Shown: positions 38,554 to 48,381, counted from the stretch's first letter. The stretch: 64,000 nucleotides of DNA from Polaribacter batillariae (GCF_017498485.1 NZ_CP071795.1:1860001-1924000); one strand, 5' to 3'. Translations and numbers: made by a program. Notes: generated from the letters alone by a model not told the origin.

Positions 38554-39090
38554 GATAAAATTATAGTCATAGATCTAGAAGCCACCTGCTGGGAGGTAGA
38601 TGGAGATTATCAAAAAGAACATTCAGAAATTATAGAAGTTGGTGTTTGTGAACTATCAGTAACCACAGGAGAAATAACAAAAAGCATAGGCATATTGGTA
38701 AAACCAGAACATTCAGAAATAAGTCCTTTTTGTACACAGCTTACCTCTATAACACCAAAAATGATAGAAGAAGAAGGAGTTTCTTTAACAGAAGCTTGTA
38801 ATATTTTAATGAAAGAATACCAATCAGAGTATTATCAATTTGCAGGTTATGGTGCTTACGATCAAAGATTCTTTAGAGAACAGTGTAAAAAAAAGAATAT
38901 TTTTTACCCTATGCATCATAGCTATACTAATGTTAAGGTAGCATTATCCAAAAAATTGGGTATAAGAAGAGGTTTAGGCATGGACAAAGCCTTGCAAAAA
39001 TTAAATATCCCACTAGAAGGTACACATCACAGAGGTGTAGATGATGCAAAAAACATCGCAAAAATTTTAAGGTGGACATTAAATAATTAA
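38533..39090 (+). CDS. DEDDh-type 3'-5' exonuclease
   Basis: A 185-residue enzyme of the ERI-1/KapD-like exonuclease branch. Motifs: DLEATCW (first Asp and Glu) near residue 13, AGYGAYDQRFF (Asp) near 118, and HHRGVDDAKNIAKI (His and Asp) near 168. All four acidic residues and the His are present, so it should be active on RNA or DNA. It sits between an immunity-type gene and the WHH nuclease toxin, six bases before the toxin start. Pieces of its 5' end occur at four other points of the island. It could process toxin-damaged nucleic acid, act as an effector, or be a passenger; the sequence does not decide. Confidence 0.85.
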   Translation: MSKNKLIDKIIVIDLEATCWEVDGDYQKEHSEIIEVGVCELSVTTGEITKSIGILVKPEHSEISPFCTQLTSITPKMIEEEGVSLTEACNILMKEYQSEYYQFAGYGAYDQRFFREQCKKKNIFYPMHHSYTNVKVALSKKLGIRRGLGMDKALQKLNIPLEGTHHRGVDDAKNIAKILRWTLNN

Positions 39091-39096
39091 TACAAT

Positions 39097-39771
39097 ATGA
39101 ACATCGTAAAAACCAATTTAAAAACAGAAAAAAGAGGAGCAAAACAACCCAGGAGTATCATACCACCGCCTACAATTAATATAGAGAATCTTGTGAAATT
39201 TAAAAAACTTTCTCCAGATCAACAAAATCTACATTTAACTACAGCATATCAAAAGTTTGTAGACAATGCGGCTGGTAATGCTTATATTGATGATCCTTTA
39301 AGGGTTTTTGAAGAAATTGAAGTGCCTAGAACCCGTGGTGGAAATGGTATATCTCCAGATTTTGAAAATACGGGGTTACGTTGGCAACAACCTACACCTC
39401 CTTTTAAATTAGGGGATAATTCATTAACCGATATTGAATTAGATGCATTAAATTTAGAACTAACAGAACCTTTAGATGATATTATTACAAAAATAAATAC
39501 TGCTAATGCGCAAACAAATATACCTGTTTCAGGATTGAAAAGTACAAAATCAGATTTTACTAATAGCTGGATAAGTATTGGAGTTAATCCAAAAGATGGT
39601 GAAAAAATTTTAAAAAAATTAAAGTTAACTTGGCACCATGTAGATGATTTAGATAAAAATATGACCTCTACAATGCAATTAATTACTCGTAAAGCACATA
39701 AACTTACACTAAACCATTCTGGTAGTGTAAGACAAACAAAAAAAATGTTTGACTTAATAAATGATTTATAA
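39097..39771 (+). CDS. Orphan toxin module with WHH nuclease (HNH/Endo VII superfamily)
   Basis: A 224-residue protein with no signal or membrane segment. The last 60 residues contain LTWHHVDDLD and later HKLTLNHSGSV, the WHH-type arrangement of the HNH/Endonuclease VII toxin superfamily, which cuts DNA. The N-terminal leader (KTNLKTEKRGAKQP then IIPPP) is nearly identical in DNA to a leader at 41357 and shares IIPPP with one at 40763. This suggests a common junction where different toxin ends are attached. Two SUKH immunity genes follow directly. Being short and without an export domain, it looks like an orphan toxin cassette that can be recombined onto a full-length carrier. Confidence 0.75.
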   Translation: MNIVKTNLKTEKRGAKQPRSIIPPPTINIENLVKFKKLSPDQQNLHLTTAYQKFVDNAAGNAYIDDPLRVFEEIEVPRTRGGNGISPDFENTGLRWQQPTPPFKLGDNSLTDIELDALNLELTEPLDDIITKINTANAQTNIPVSGLKSTKSDFTNSWISIGVNPKDGEKILKKLKLTWHHVDDLDKNMTSTMQLITRKAHKLTLNHSGSVRQTKKMFDLINDL

Positions 39772-39789
39772 CTTTTAAATATAATAAAT

Positions 39790-40224
39790 ATGGAATTAAC
39801 ATTTGATATGGATGCAGATTCACAAAAGATTACATTAACAGAATTAGATGTCTTTCAAGATATGATAAATCTTGTATTGCCAGAGGATTATCGTCAACAT
39901 ATGCTTGCAAACAATGGAGGTGTGGTAGAACAAGATGATATAGAGCATGTTAACTATCGAGGAGATGAATTTGGTATTAGCTATTTCTATCCGATTAAGT
40001 ATGGGTATGATACAATGGAAAATACTTATGCTAGTTTGAATAACAAAATACCCTCGGGGTATTTGGCTATTGGAGTTATGAGTGGTGGAGGTGAAATTAT
40101 AATATCTCTTAATAATGATGCTACTTACGGGAACACAAAATCCTGGTATGAAGATGGTACAATTTTAGATTTATCTCCCTCATTTACTGACCTTATCAAT
40201 GATATGGTAGAGATTGAGGAATAA
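39790..40224 (+). CDS. SUKH (SMI1/KNR4) immunity protein, probable partner of the WHH toxin
   Basis: A 144-residue acidic SUKH protein (LPEDYRQHMLANNGG, SYFYPIKYG, ending SPSFTDLINDM) that starts 18 bases after the WHH toxin gene. It is most like the SUKH gene at 33536, which follows a remnant of another WHH toxin. The pairing supports a WHH toxin/SUKH immunity couple that has occurred at least twice here. Confidence 0.88.
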   Translation: MELTFDMDADSQKITLTELDVFQDMINLVLPEDYRQHMLANNGGVVEQDDIEHVNYRGDEFGISYFYPIKYGYDTMENTYASLNNKIPSGYLAIGVMSGGGEIIISLNNDATYGNTKSWYEDGTILDLSPSFTDLINDMVEIEE

Positions 40225-40235
40225 GTAACTAAAAC

Positions 40236-40684
40236 ATGATTATTGAATTTTATTTAGAAACAAACGAAAAACCCACAAACACAGATTTGAATGATTTTGA
40301 AACACAAATAGGCAAAACTTTGCCTGATGATTATAGACAACATATGCTTGATTGGAATGGAGGTATAGTACTTCAAGATAGTTTAGAACATATAAATTTT
40401 CCAGAACATCCAGATTATGGTTTATCAGATTTGTTCCCTATAAATCATAGTACAGGAACAATTGAAACTGCTATGACTGCTTTAGGTTCTGCTTTACCTA
40501 ATAATCATATACCAATAGGTAGAACTAGAGGAGGGGAACAATATTAATGTCTCTAGAAAATGATAATAGTTATGGTAATATTAAGGTAATGTTTTCAGAA
40601 GGGTTACTTCAAGATATGTCTCCTACTTTTAGTCAGTTTTTAGAAGATTTTATCGAAGGTGATGATTTATACGATGAAGAATAA
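40236..40684 (+). pseudogene. SUKH (SMI1/KNR4) immunity protein, frameshifted
   Basis: It begins MIIEFYLETNEK with LPDDYRQHMLDWNGG, and is close to the 37186 gene. The frame breaks at a G4 run (40533-40536). With one added G, PIGRTRGGGTILMSLENDN continues to the SPTFSQFLEDF helix and ends at 40684, giving a normal 149-residue SUKH protein. The break is probably a homopolymer error. Confidence 0.75.
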
Positions 40685-40762
40685 CTTTTCTATTTTATAA
40701 TAGTTAAAAATAGTTGTAACAGAAAAACAAAAAATATAGAAATCAATTTTAAAACAGCAATT

Positions 40763-40804
40763 ATGAAACAGTTTATAAATATTATACCCCCACCTCCCTC
40801 ATGA
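40763..40804 (+). pseudogene. Orphan toxin leader ending IIPPPPS
   Basis: A 13-residue ORF, MKQFINIIPPPPS, that stops at once. The IIPPP element is shared with the leaders at 39097 and 41357. A short, unidentified ORF follows in another frame. Confidence 0.4.
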
Positions 40805-40811
40805 TTTCTTG

Positions 40812-41285
40812 ATGGTAAGAATAAGTTATATGAGAATAATTTTAACATCAGGTGGAGAGTCAGAAAACTATTTTGATTTTTTAACAGGTTTTATAAAAAC
40901 AAGGTTACCTATTTTACAAAGGCAATTTCGTCAAGAAAACCCATCAACAGAGGTTGATATTCCAGAATTGATAAAAAGTTTTATTGAAGTCAATATAGGA
41001 GAAAATGTTCAAATAAGTGGTGGAGTAAGTACCATAGAAAGGTACCAAAACATACGAGATAAGTTAGCTACTATCAATGTATCTATAGAATCGATTTATC
41101 TTAAAAATCGCACCTACTACGATAATTTAACAGATAAAAAAAGATATGATATAGAAGTACATTCTAGATGGACAGGGCATACCTTAGAAGAGTTAGAATA
41201 TAACCAAAATAGAGATAACCAAGAATTACAAAACTTGGCTACAGTTATAGAGCAAGATGGAGTACAAGTTGTATGGATTACTTAA
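40812..41285 (+). CDS. Hypothetical protein in the toxin island
   Basis: A 157-residue, mostly helical protein from the ATG at 40812; an internal ATG at 40830 is also possible. It is acidic in the middle (RQENPSTEVDIPELIKSFIE) and ends VHSRWTGHTLEELEYNQN...VVWIT. I do not recognise a family. It follows the IIPPPPS leader, the place where toxin ends are expected, so it may be a toxin domain that has lost its join to the leader. That is only an inference. Confidence 0.5.
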   Translation: MVRISYMRIILTSGGESENYFDFLTGFIKTRLPILQRQFRQENPSTEVDIPELIKSFIEVNIGENVQISGGVSTIERYQNIRDKLATINVSIESIYLKNRTYYDNLTDKKRYDIEVHSRWTGHTLEELEYNQNRDNQELQNLATVIEQDGVQVVWIT

Positions 41286-41356
41286 TTTCTCTAATAGCGA
41301 GAACTTCTTACTAGTAAAAACAAAGGAAAGAATAAAAAATTAAAACAACATTAAAT

Positions 41357-41443
41357 ATGAGTTTAATAAAAACCAATTTAAAAACAGAAAAAAGAGGAGC
41401 AAAACAACCCAAGAGTATCATACCACCACCTCCATCATCATAA
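41357..41443 (+). pseudogene. Orphan toxin leader (KTNLKTEKRGAKQP...IIPPPP)
   Basis: A 28-residue ORF, MSLIKTNLKTEKRGAKQP then KSIIPPPPSS, which ends right after the proline run. The DNA from AAAACCAATTTAAAAACAG to the CCACC block is almost identical to the start of the WHH toxin at 39097. It looks like a leader whose toxin part has been deleted or replaced by the tandem repeats that follow. Confidence 0.55.
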
Positions 41444-41502
41444 CACTAAAGTTATTTAGAAGCAAAAAGGTAAAATAGGCTAACAAAACAGCAAAAAAAG
41501 CT

Positions 41503-41693
41503 GGTAGGAACACAAAACCAACCAGTAGGAGCGCGAAACTAATGAGTAGGAACACAAAACCAACAAGTAGGAATGCAAAACGAACGAGTAGGAATAGCAA
41601 ACAAACCAGTAGGAACACAAAACAAACCAGTAGGAACACAAAACAAACCAGTAGGAACACAAAATAAACAAGTAGGAATAGAAAACCAACAAA
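41503..41693. repeat. 21-base tandem repeat, about nine copies
   Basis: Unit AGTAGGAACACAAAACAAACC, with the three central copies nearly perfect and the outer ones diverged. Because 21 is divisible by three, each frame reads as a seven-residue repeat. The plus strand gives a basic SRNTKQT heptad without a start, and the minus strand gives hydrophobic repeats (FLLVCFV). No reading looks like a real gene. Confidence 0.85.
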
Positions 41694-41750
41694 GAGTAAG
41701 GGAGAAAAGTTAGAAAAAGAAGAAGGAAAACGCTAAAAAAAAATAAAAAA

Positions 41751-41963
41751 ATGGCAAAGAATAAGAAATCAGAGGCTGCACTATTAGAGCAATGGCATGT
41801 AGCCATAGAATCAAGTGATTTATTCATAAAGTTTACCTTAAACAATCAAGAAACAGATAGATCTTCAGGGAGAAATGAAGTTGCATCAAGAAAAAGAGTA
41901 GCAAACACTTCGCAAAACTACCCTCTATTATTAAAAATCGCTTTAAATCTCTTAAAAAAATGA
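41751..41963 (+). CDS. Small hypothetical protein at the island edge
   Basis: A 70-residue basic, soluble ORF (MAKNKKSEAALLEQWHVAIE to ALNLLKK). It is not recognised and may be the front of a truncated gene. It is the last ORF of the accessory island before the conserved M28 peptidase. The base composition is like its island neighbours. It could be non-coding. Confidence 0.35.
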   Translation: MAKNKKSEAALLEQWHVAIESSDLFIKFTLNNQETDRSSGRNEVASRKRVANTSQNYPLLLKIALNLLKK

Positions 41964-42105
41964 AAAAACCAAGAAGCAGGGAATTAAAGGGAAAAGGCTA
42001 AAAGCAGACTAAGATAATCAGGATTCGCTTAAAGTGTTAAAAATAAAAGTACGAGCTTGCCCTAATGCAATTAGGTAAACAACTCTGGTGTTCTGTTTTA
42101 TTATT

Positions 42106-42113
42106 TAACTTTG
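42106..42113 (+). promoter_or_regulatory. -7 promoter box for the M28 peptidase gene
   Basis: TAACTTTG matches TAnnTTTG and lies 21 bases before the ATG at 42134. It lies inside the longer possible reading frame starting at 42065 and so favours the shorter start, which also gives a proper lipoprotein signal. Confidence 0.55.
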
Positions 42114-42133
42114 TAGAAATAATATTTATTGTC

Positions 42134-43357
42134 ATGAGAAACATTCTATTTTTAATCTTTTTAAGCTATTTAATTTCTTGTAAATCAGAAATCGACCCCA
42201 AAAACCGAATTAAAGAAGATGTTACTTTTTTGGCTTCGGATCAATTAGAAGGAAGACAAACAGGAACTCAAGGCGAAAAAAAAGCCGCCAAATATATTGC
42301 TAACCGTTTTAGAGAATTGGGTTTACAGCCTAAAGGAACACAAGAATATTTACAACCTTTTACTTTTAAGCCAAAAACAAATCCTCATGACGAAGTTAAG
42401 TTTAATGTAAATGGAGATGGAACCATTACTGGTAATAATGTGATTGGTTATATTGATAACAAAGCTGAAAACACCATAATTATTGGCGCTCATTACGATC
42501 ATTTGGGGTTTGGTGGCAAAGGTTCTTTGTACAAAGATGCTATAAAAATGGTGCATAATGGTGCAGATGATAATGCTTCTGGTGTTGCAATTCTGCTAAA
42601 TTTAGCTTCTAAATTGAAAAAGAAAAACACCAATAATAACTATTTATTCATGGCATTTTCTGGCGAAGAAATGGGCCTTTTAGGTTCTAACTACTTTGTG
42701 AAAAACCCCACAATTAATACCAAAAAAGTATCTTATATGATAAATATGGATATGGTGGGTCGTTTAAAAAAAGATAGTACTTTGGCTGTTTACGGCACTG
42801 GAACTTCGCCAATTTTTAAGCAAGTTTTAAAATCGCATAACCATAATTTTAAATTAATTCAACAAGAATCTGGTGTTGGACCAAGTGATCACACAAGTTT
42901 TTATTTGGCAGATATTCCTGTATTGCATTTTTTTACAGGACAGCATGAAGATTATCACAAACCAGGAGACGATTCAGAAAAACTAAACTACGATGGAATG
43001 TATTTAATTGCTGATTATATTTTTAATTTAATAACAGATTTAGATGATAATGGAAAATTAGCTTTTAGTAAAACCAAAAATGAAAGTGAAAATTCTCCTC
43101 GTTTTAAAGTGGCTTTGGGAGTAATTCCAGATTATATGTTCGATGGAAAAGGAATGCGAATTGATGGAATTTCCGAAGACAAACCCGCACAAAAAGCGGG
43201 CTTACAAAAAGGCGATATCGTTGTTAAATTAGGAGATAGTTTAGTAACCAATATGATGAGCTATATGCGTGCGCTATCTGTTTTTGAAAAAGGAAATAAA
43301 ACAAAAGTAGTTGTAAAAAGAGGTAAAAAAGAAGTTGAGACAACCGTTATTTTTTAA
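42134..43357 (+). CDS. M28-family zinc aminopeptidase lipoprotein with PDZ domain
   Basis: The ATG at 42134 gives a lipoprotein signal (LFLIFLSYLISC, Cys16). The M28 domain has the co-catalytic zinc ligands in order: HYDHLG, GADDNASG, FSGEEMGLLG (general base Glu and ligand Glu), NMDMVGRL and PSDHTSFY. A PDZ domain occupies about the last 90 residues (VIPDYMFDGKGMRIDGI, then AGLQKGDIVVKLGD). This two-domain form occurs widely in Bacteroidota and probably degrades peptides in the periplasm or at the outer membrane. Start choice is supported by the promoter box at 42106. Confidence 0.92.
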   Translation: MRNILFLIFLSYLISCKSEIDPKNRIKEDVTFLASDQLEGRQTGTQGEKKAAKYIANRFRELGLQPKGTQEYLQPFTFKPKTNPHDEVKFNVNGDGTITGNNVIGYIDNKAENTIIIGAHYDHLGFGGKGSLYKDAIKMVHNGADDNASGVAILLNLASKLKKKNTNNNYLFMAFSGEEMGLLGSNYFVKNPTINTKKVSYMINMDMVGRLKKDSTLAVYGTGTSPIFKQVLKSHNHNFKLIQQESGVGPSDHTSFYLADIPVLHFFTGQHEDYHKPGDDSEKLNYDGMYLIADYIFNLITDLDDNGKLAFSKTKNESENSPRFKVALGVIPDYMFDGKGMRIDGISEDKPAQKAGLQKGDIVVKLGDSLVTNMMSYMRALSVFEKGNKTKVVVKRGKKEVETTVIF

Positions 43358-43401
43358 TTCAATTCTAAATCTTTCTTATTTCGAATACGCTAAATAGAGT
43401 T

Positions 43402-43587
43402 TCTACACTTTGGCTCTTGGGTATTTTTGAAAATAATTATTTAAAGATTGCCATTCTTACCAACATTATTTTTATGTTAAGCCTAGGTTTTGGACGAATT
43501 TTAAGTTTGTTTTTAGATGGAACCCCAATTTTCGTTTATATTTTCGGCACTTTTGCTGAATTGTTTCTTGGGTTTTATGGAGTTTAG
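43402..43587 (+). pseudogene. Remnant of a small membrane protein (DUF4345-like)
   Basis: An open stretch without a proper start reads STLWLLGIFENNYLKIAILT, then MLSLGFGRILSLFLDGTP and ends ELFLGFYGV. The GRILSLFLDG block followed by an FGTFAELFLG helix resembles the C-terminal half of DUF4345 four-helix membrane proteins. The N-terminal half is gone. The family call is tentative. Confidence 0.45.
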
Positions 43588-43635
43588 ATTTTGAAGAAAT
43601 TTTCTAAAACCATCTAAAAGTACGATGCGCTAAAT

Positions 43636-43663
43636 ACCTACAAGGTTTTTGAAACCTTGTAGG
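43636..43663. repeat. Palindromic repeat, same family as 9255-9380
   Basis: ACCTACAAGGTTTTTGAAAC followed by CTTGTAGG forms a near-perfect hairpin, a cleaner copy of the palindromes between pbpC and the macroglobulin gene. Confidence 0.75.
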
Positions 43664-43670
43664 AAAACAC

Positions 43671-43678
43671 TAATTTTG
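43671..43678 (+). promoter_or_regulatory. -7 promoter box for dusB
   Basis: TAATTTTG matches TAnnTTTG and lies 20 bases before the TTG start at 43698. It begins just after the palindromic repeat and supports the TTG as the start, since no in-frame ATG exists nearby. Confidence 0.5.
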
Positions 43679-43697
43679 CAAAAAAATAAATTCGATT

Positions 43698-44699
43698 TTG
43701 GTAAAAATAGGCAACATAGAATTACCCGATTTTCCACTTTTATTAGCACCCATGGAAGACGTTTCGGATCCACCATTTAGAGCTTTGTGCAAAGAAAATG
43801 GGGCAGATGTTGTTTATACAGAATTTATTTCTTCGGAAGGTTTAATTAGAGACGCTGCAAAAAGTGTTATGAAATTAGACATTTATGAAAAAGAACGTCC
43901 TGTTGGAATTCAAATTTTTGGTGCGAATTTAAATTCGATGTTAAAAACGGTAGAAATTGTCGAGAAATCGAATCCAGATATTATCGATATCAACTTTGGT
44001 TGCCCTGTAAAAAAAGTCGTTTCTAAAGGTGCTGGCGCAGGAATTTTAAAAGACATCGATTTAATGGTTTCGCTTACAGAAGCCATGGTAAAACACACAA
44101 ATTTGCCCATTACTGTAAAAACACGTTTGGGCTGGGATCACGACTCCATTAGAATTGTAGAAGTTGCAGAACGTTTGCAAGATGTGGGCTGTGCAGCCAT
44201 TTCTATTCATGGTAGAACGCGTGCACAAATGTATAAAGGAGATGCCGATTGGCAACCCATTGCAGAGGTAAAAAACAACCAAAGAATGCACATTCCTGTT
44301 TTTGGAAATGGTGATGTTACAACACCAGAAAGAGCTATGGAAATGCGCGATAAATATGGGTTAGATGGCGCTATGATTGGTAGAGCTTCTATTGGGTATC
44401 CTTGGTTTTTTAATGAAGTAAAACACTTTTTTAAAACTGGAGAATATTTGGCAAAACCTACAATTGCACAACGCGTAGAAATGGCAAGAAGACACTTACA
44501 AATGGCCATTGATTGGAAAGGACCTGTTTTGGGGGTTTTTGAAACCAGAAGGCATTACACCAATTACTTTAAAGGAATTCCGCATTTTAAAGAATATCGA
44601 ATGAAAATGGTTACTTCAGACGATGCAAAAGATGTTTTTGCTGCTTTTGATGAAGTAGAAGCCAAATTTGGAAATGCGATTATTCCTGAATATGAGTAA
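43698..44699 (+). CDS. dusB: tRNA-dihydrouridine synthase (DusB type)
   Basis: FMN-dependent reduction of specific uridines in tRNA. The 333-residue protein shows the N-terminal FMN site PLLLAPMEDVSDPPFRALC, the catalytic Cys in DINFGCPVKKVVSKGAGAGI, TVKTRLGWD, SIHGRTRAQMYKGDADW and the FGNGDVTTPERA phosphate-binding segment. The start is a TTG (MVKIGNIELPDFP fits the family N-terminus). No ATG lies in frame upstream, and the -7 box is 20 bases away. Subfamily DusB is by overall similarity. Confidence 0.93.
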   Translation: MVKIGNIELPDFPLLLAPMEDVSDPPFRALCKENGADVVYTEFISSEGLIRDAAKSVMKLDIYEKERPVGIQIFGANLNSMLKTVEIVEKSNPDIIDINFGCPVKKVVSKGAGAGILKDIDLMVSLTEAMVKHTNLPITVKTRLGWDHDSIRIVEVAERLQDVGCAAISIHGRTRAQMYKGDADWQPIAEVKNNQRMHIPVFGNGDVTTPERAMEMRDKYGLDGAMIGRASIGYPWFFNEVKHFFKTGEYLAKPTIAQRVEMARRHLQMAIDWKGPVLGVFETRRHYTNYFKGIPHFKEYRMKMVTSDDAKDVFAAFDEVEAKFGNAIIPEYE

Positions 44700-44701
44700 T
44701 T

Positions 44702-45930
44702 TTATCTTTCAATAAACACTTCAGAAATTCTACTGCTTGCAATTCTCGCCGCTAAATATCCCAAAATTGTAATGGTTAGAATTACAATAAACAAGTTCGA
44801 AAAGCGAAACTCTACTGGATAAGCCAAATCTGGAACAATCATAAAAAGTTCGAACTTCTTTTGAAGAAATACCAAAAGTATCGCTAAAAAAAGTCCAATA
44901 CACATTCCAAAAAGAGTTAGCAAAAACCCTTGTAATACAAATATTTTTTAATTTCTTTTACAGAAGCTCCTAAGCTAAGCAGTGTTTTTAGGTTTTGTTT
45001 TTTGTCGATAATCATCATAATAATTGCCCCAATAACATTAAATAAAGCAATAATAACAATTAGTGTAAATATTAAATAAGAAACAAAATTCTCTGTATTA
45101 ATTACTTTATAAAGCACTTCATTTAATTGTTCTTTGGTTTGTATTTTAAAATCTGTGCCTAATTTTTCTTGTAAATTCTCTGCCACCAAATTGGCCTCGT
45201 TCGAATTTTTTAATTTTAATTCTAAACCTGTAATTTCGTTTTCTTGAAATCTTAAAAGTTCAGATGCATCTTTAAAATCTACAAAAACATATTTGCCTTC
45301 AAAATCTTCTGTACCAGAGTAAATGCCAACAATTTGGGTTTCTAGCTTGTAAAATGGTTGTCTAGGATTTATAAAACCGGTTCCAGGTTTTGGTACATTA
45401 ATTGTTAATGGCTCTCCATAATTTAAAATTCCTAAAGAAAGTTTGTTAGAAATTCCTCTTCCTATTACAGCTGTATTTCTAAAATCTCTTTGAAGCCAAG
45501 TTCCTTGACTTAAGGAAGAATCTATTTGTGTAATTTGGACATAGTTTTCATCTACACCTTTTATATAGGCAATTTCACTTTTATCGTTATATTCTAAAAA
45601 AACACGTTCTTCTATTACTTTTGATATGATTTCTATGAGAGAATTATCTGCTAGTATTTGTTTTGTCTTATCATCTAACAAAAAAGATTTTCCTTTTGTT
45701 GTTGTTATTTTAATATCTGGATCAGAAAAATCTAAAAACCTATAATTAAATGTTTTTAAGCCAGAAAAGCCAGAAAGGATAATAAAAAGTGCAAAAGAGC
45801 CCACAATAACACCAAAAGAAGCGATTATTGTGATAATATTTATGGCATTATTGCTAGTTTTTGTAAATAAATATCTTTTAGCTATAAACAAAGGGAAGCT
45901 TAAAGATTTTGCTTTCGCGCTATCTGACAT
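44702..45930 (-). pseudogene. LolC/LolE-type ABC transporter permease, frameshifted
   Basis: FtsX/MacB-like permease of the lipoprotein-releasing (Lol) type. It has an N-terminal helix after FIAKRYLFTKTSNNAINIIT, a periplasmic domain of about 220 residues, then three C-terminal helices. The frame is lost at a T6 run (44944-44949 on the plus strand). One more base gives EIKKIFVLQGFLLTLFGMCI across the join and a protein of normal length, about 408 residues. The second piece alone would be a 73-residue stub starting with MLTLFG. It is encoded just downstream of rbfA, a common order in flavobacteria. Probably intact in the cell. Confidence 0.85.
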
Positions 45931-45939
45931 TGTAAGAAT

Positions 45940-46335
45940 TTAGATTTTTTTACGTTTTGGCAAAATATCAGGATTTTTAATAGGGTTTTCGTCCTCGCCT
46001 TTTAAAGATTTATCTATATCTTCTATATAATCTAAAGTATCGTCACCAAAAAATAATAATTCTGGCATTCTTCTTAATTGATTTCTGGTTCTTTTTGCCA
46101 TTTCATGACGAATTAAAGGTGTATTCGATTGAATTCCTTTTACAATTTCGTCTCTTTTTTCTGAAGGAAAAATACTTAAATATACCTTTGCAACTCCCAA
46201 ATCTGAAGTTACATAAACTTTAGAAACAGAAATAATTACTCCTTTCATTCCATCTTGTGCTGCCTTTTGTAACACATCTACCAAGTCTTTTTGTAAGACT
46301 CCCGCTATTTTTTGTTGTCTGTTTGTTTCTTCCAT
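45940..46335 (-). CDS. rbfA: Ribosome-binding factor A
   Basis: Small-subunit maturation factor that binds the 16S rRNA helix 1 region. The 131-residue protein has the KH-like fold landmarks: ETNRQQKIAGVLQKDLVDVL, then VYVTSDLGVAKVYLSIFPSE, ending in RTRNQLRRMPELLFFGDDTL with the typical DYIEDIDKSL. A basic tail follows. It is nine bases upstream of the Lol-type permease and is probably co-transcribed with it. Confidence 0.93.
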   Translation of the reverse strand: MEETNRQQKIAGVLQKDLVDVLQKAAQDGMKGVIISVSKVYVTSDLGVAKVYLSIFPSEKRDEIVKGIQSNTPLIRHEMAKRTRNQLRRMPELLFFGDDTLDYIEDIDKSLKGEDENPIKNPDILPKRKKI

Positions 46336-46386
46336 AGTACAAATTTACAATTTTTTAGAGAGTTAAACTCTTTCTTATAAAAACAA

Positions 46387-46417
46387 AAATCTCAAAGTAT
46401 TGGCTACTTTGAGATTT
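46387..46417 (-). terminator. Intrinsic terminator after atpC
   Basis: A perfect 13-bp stem (AAATCTCAAAGTA / TACTTTGAGATTT) with a five-base loop lies 23 bases beyond the atpC stop. On the minus strand it is followed by a T-rich tract. Confidence 0.8.
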
Positions 46418-46439
46418 GTAAAGTTTATAATTTGTATTC

Positions 46440-46733
46440 TTAGTCTGCTAAGATAATCGCTTTGTTATCATTTAATTCTAAAGTACCAGAGTTTATGGCT
46501 AAGGTAATTACTTTATCATCGTCTATTTGTTGTTCTAATTTTCCATGCAAATCGTCTAAAACTAAATGGTCTTGAGAATGTACATGAATTTTAACAACAC
46601 CTTCTTTTAAAATTGAAACGATAGGTGCGTGATTATCTAACATTTGAAATTCTCCATTTACACCAGGAACAGATACTGCATCTACTTCTGATGAAAATAA
46701 AATCGCCTCTGGCGTTACAATTTCTAAAAACAT
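46440..46733 (-). CDS. atpC: ATP synthase F1 epsilon subunit
   Basis: A 97-residue epsilon subunit with the N-terminal beta-sandwich (FLEIVTPEAILFSSEVDAVS, VPGVNGEFQMLDNHAPIVS). The C-terminal regulatory helices of longer epsilons are absent, as usual in Bacteroidota. The gene pairs with atpD upstream; the other atp genes are elsewhere, a known arrangement in this phylum. The 76-base gap to atpD holds a short GTTGTTA-type simple repeat (TTAGTTG units, about 46740-46800). Confidence 0.95.
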   Translation of the reverse strand: MFLEIVTPEAILFSSEVDAVSVPGVNGEFQMLDNHAPIVSILKEGVVKIHVHSQDHLVLDDLHGKLEQQIDDDKVITLAINSGTLELNDNKAIILAD

Positions 46734-46809
46734 ATTTTTAGTTTTTAGTTGTTAGTTGTTAGTTGTTAGTGTGTAACTGCCAACTGCAACTGCCAACTGA
46801 TTGATTTTT

Positions 46810-48345
<1,536 letters not shown>

Positions 48346-48381
48346 TTATGTTTTGAGATTTAGCATCTCATTTTCAGGTTG

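Noticed and set aside
41503..41693. Possible CRISPR array
   Set aside because: The repeats are in direct contact with no spacers, the unit is 21 bases, and there are no cas genes.
41418..41845. Two minus-strand ORFs with repeated FLLVCFV or SYWFVLC units
   Set aside because: They are readings of the 21-base tandem repeat; their periodic hydrophobicity follows from the DNA repeat and no start or family supports them.
42065..42133. Longer N-terminus for the M28 peptidase
   Set aside because: It spans the TAACTTTG promoter box and would bury the lipoprotein signal; the ATG at 42134 fits better.
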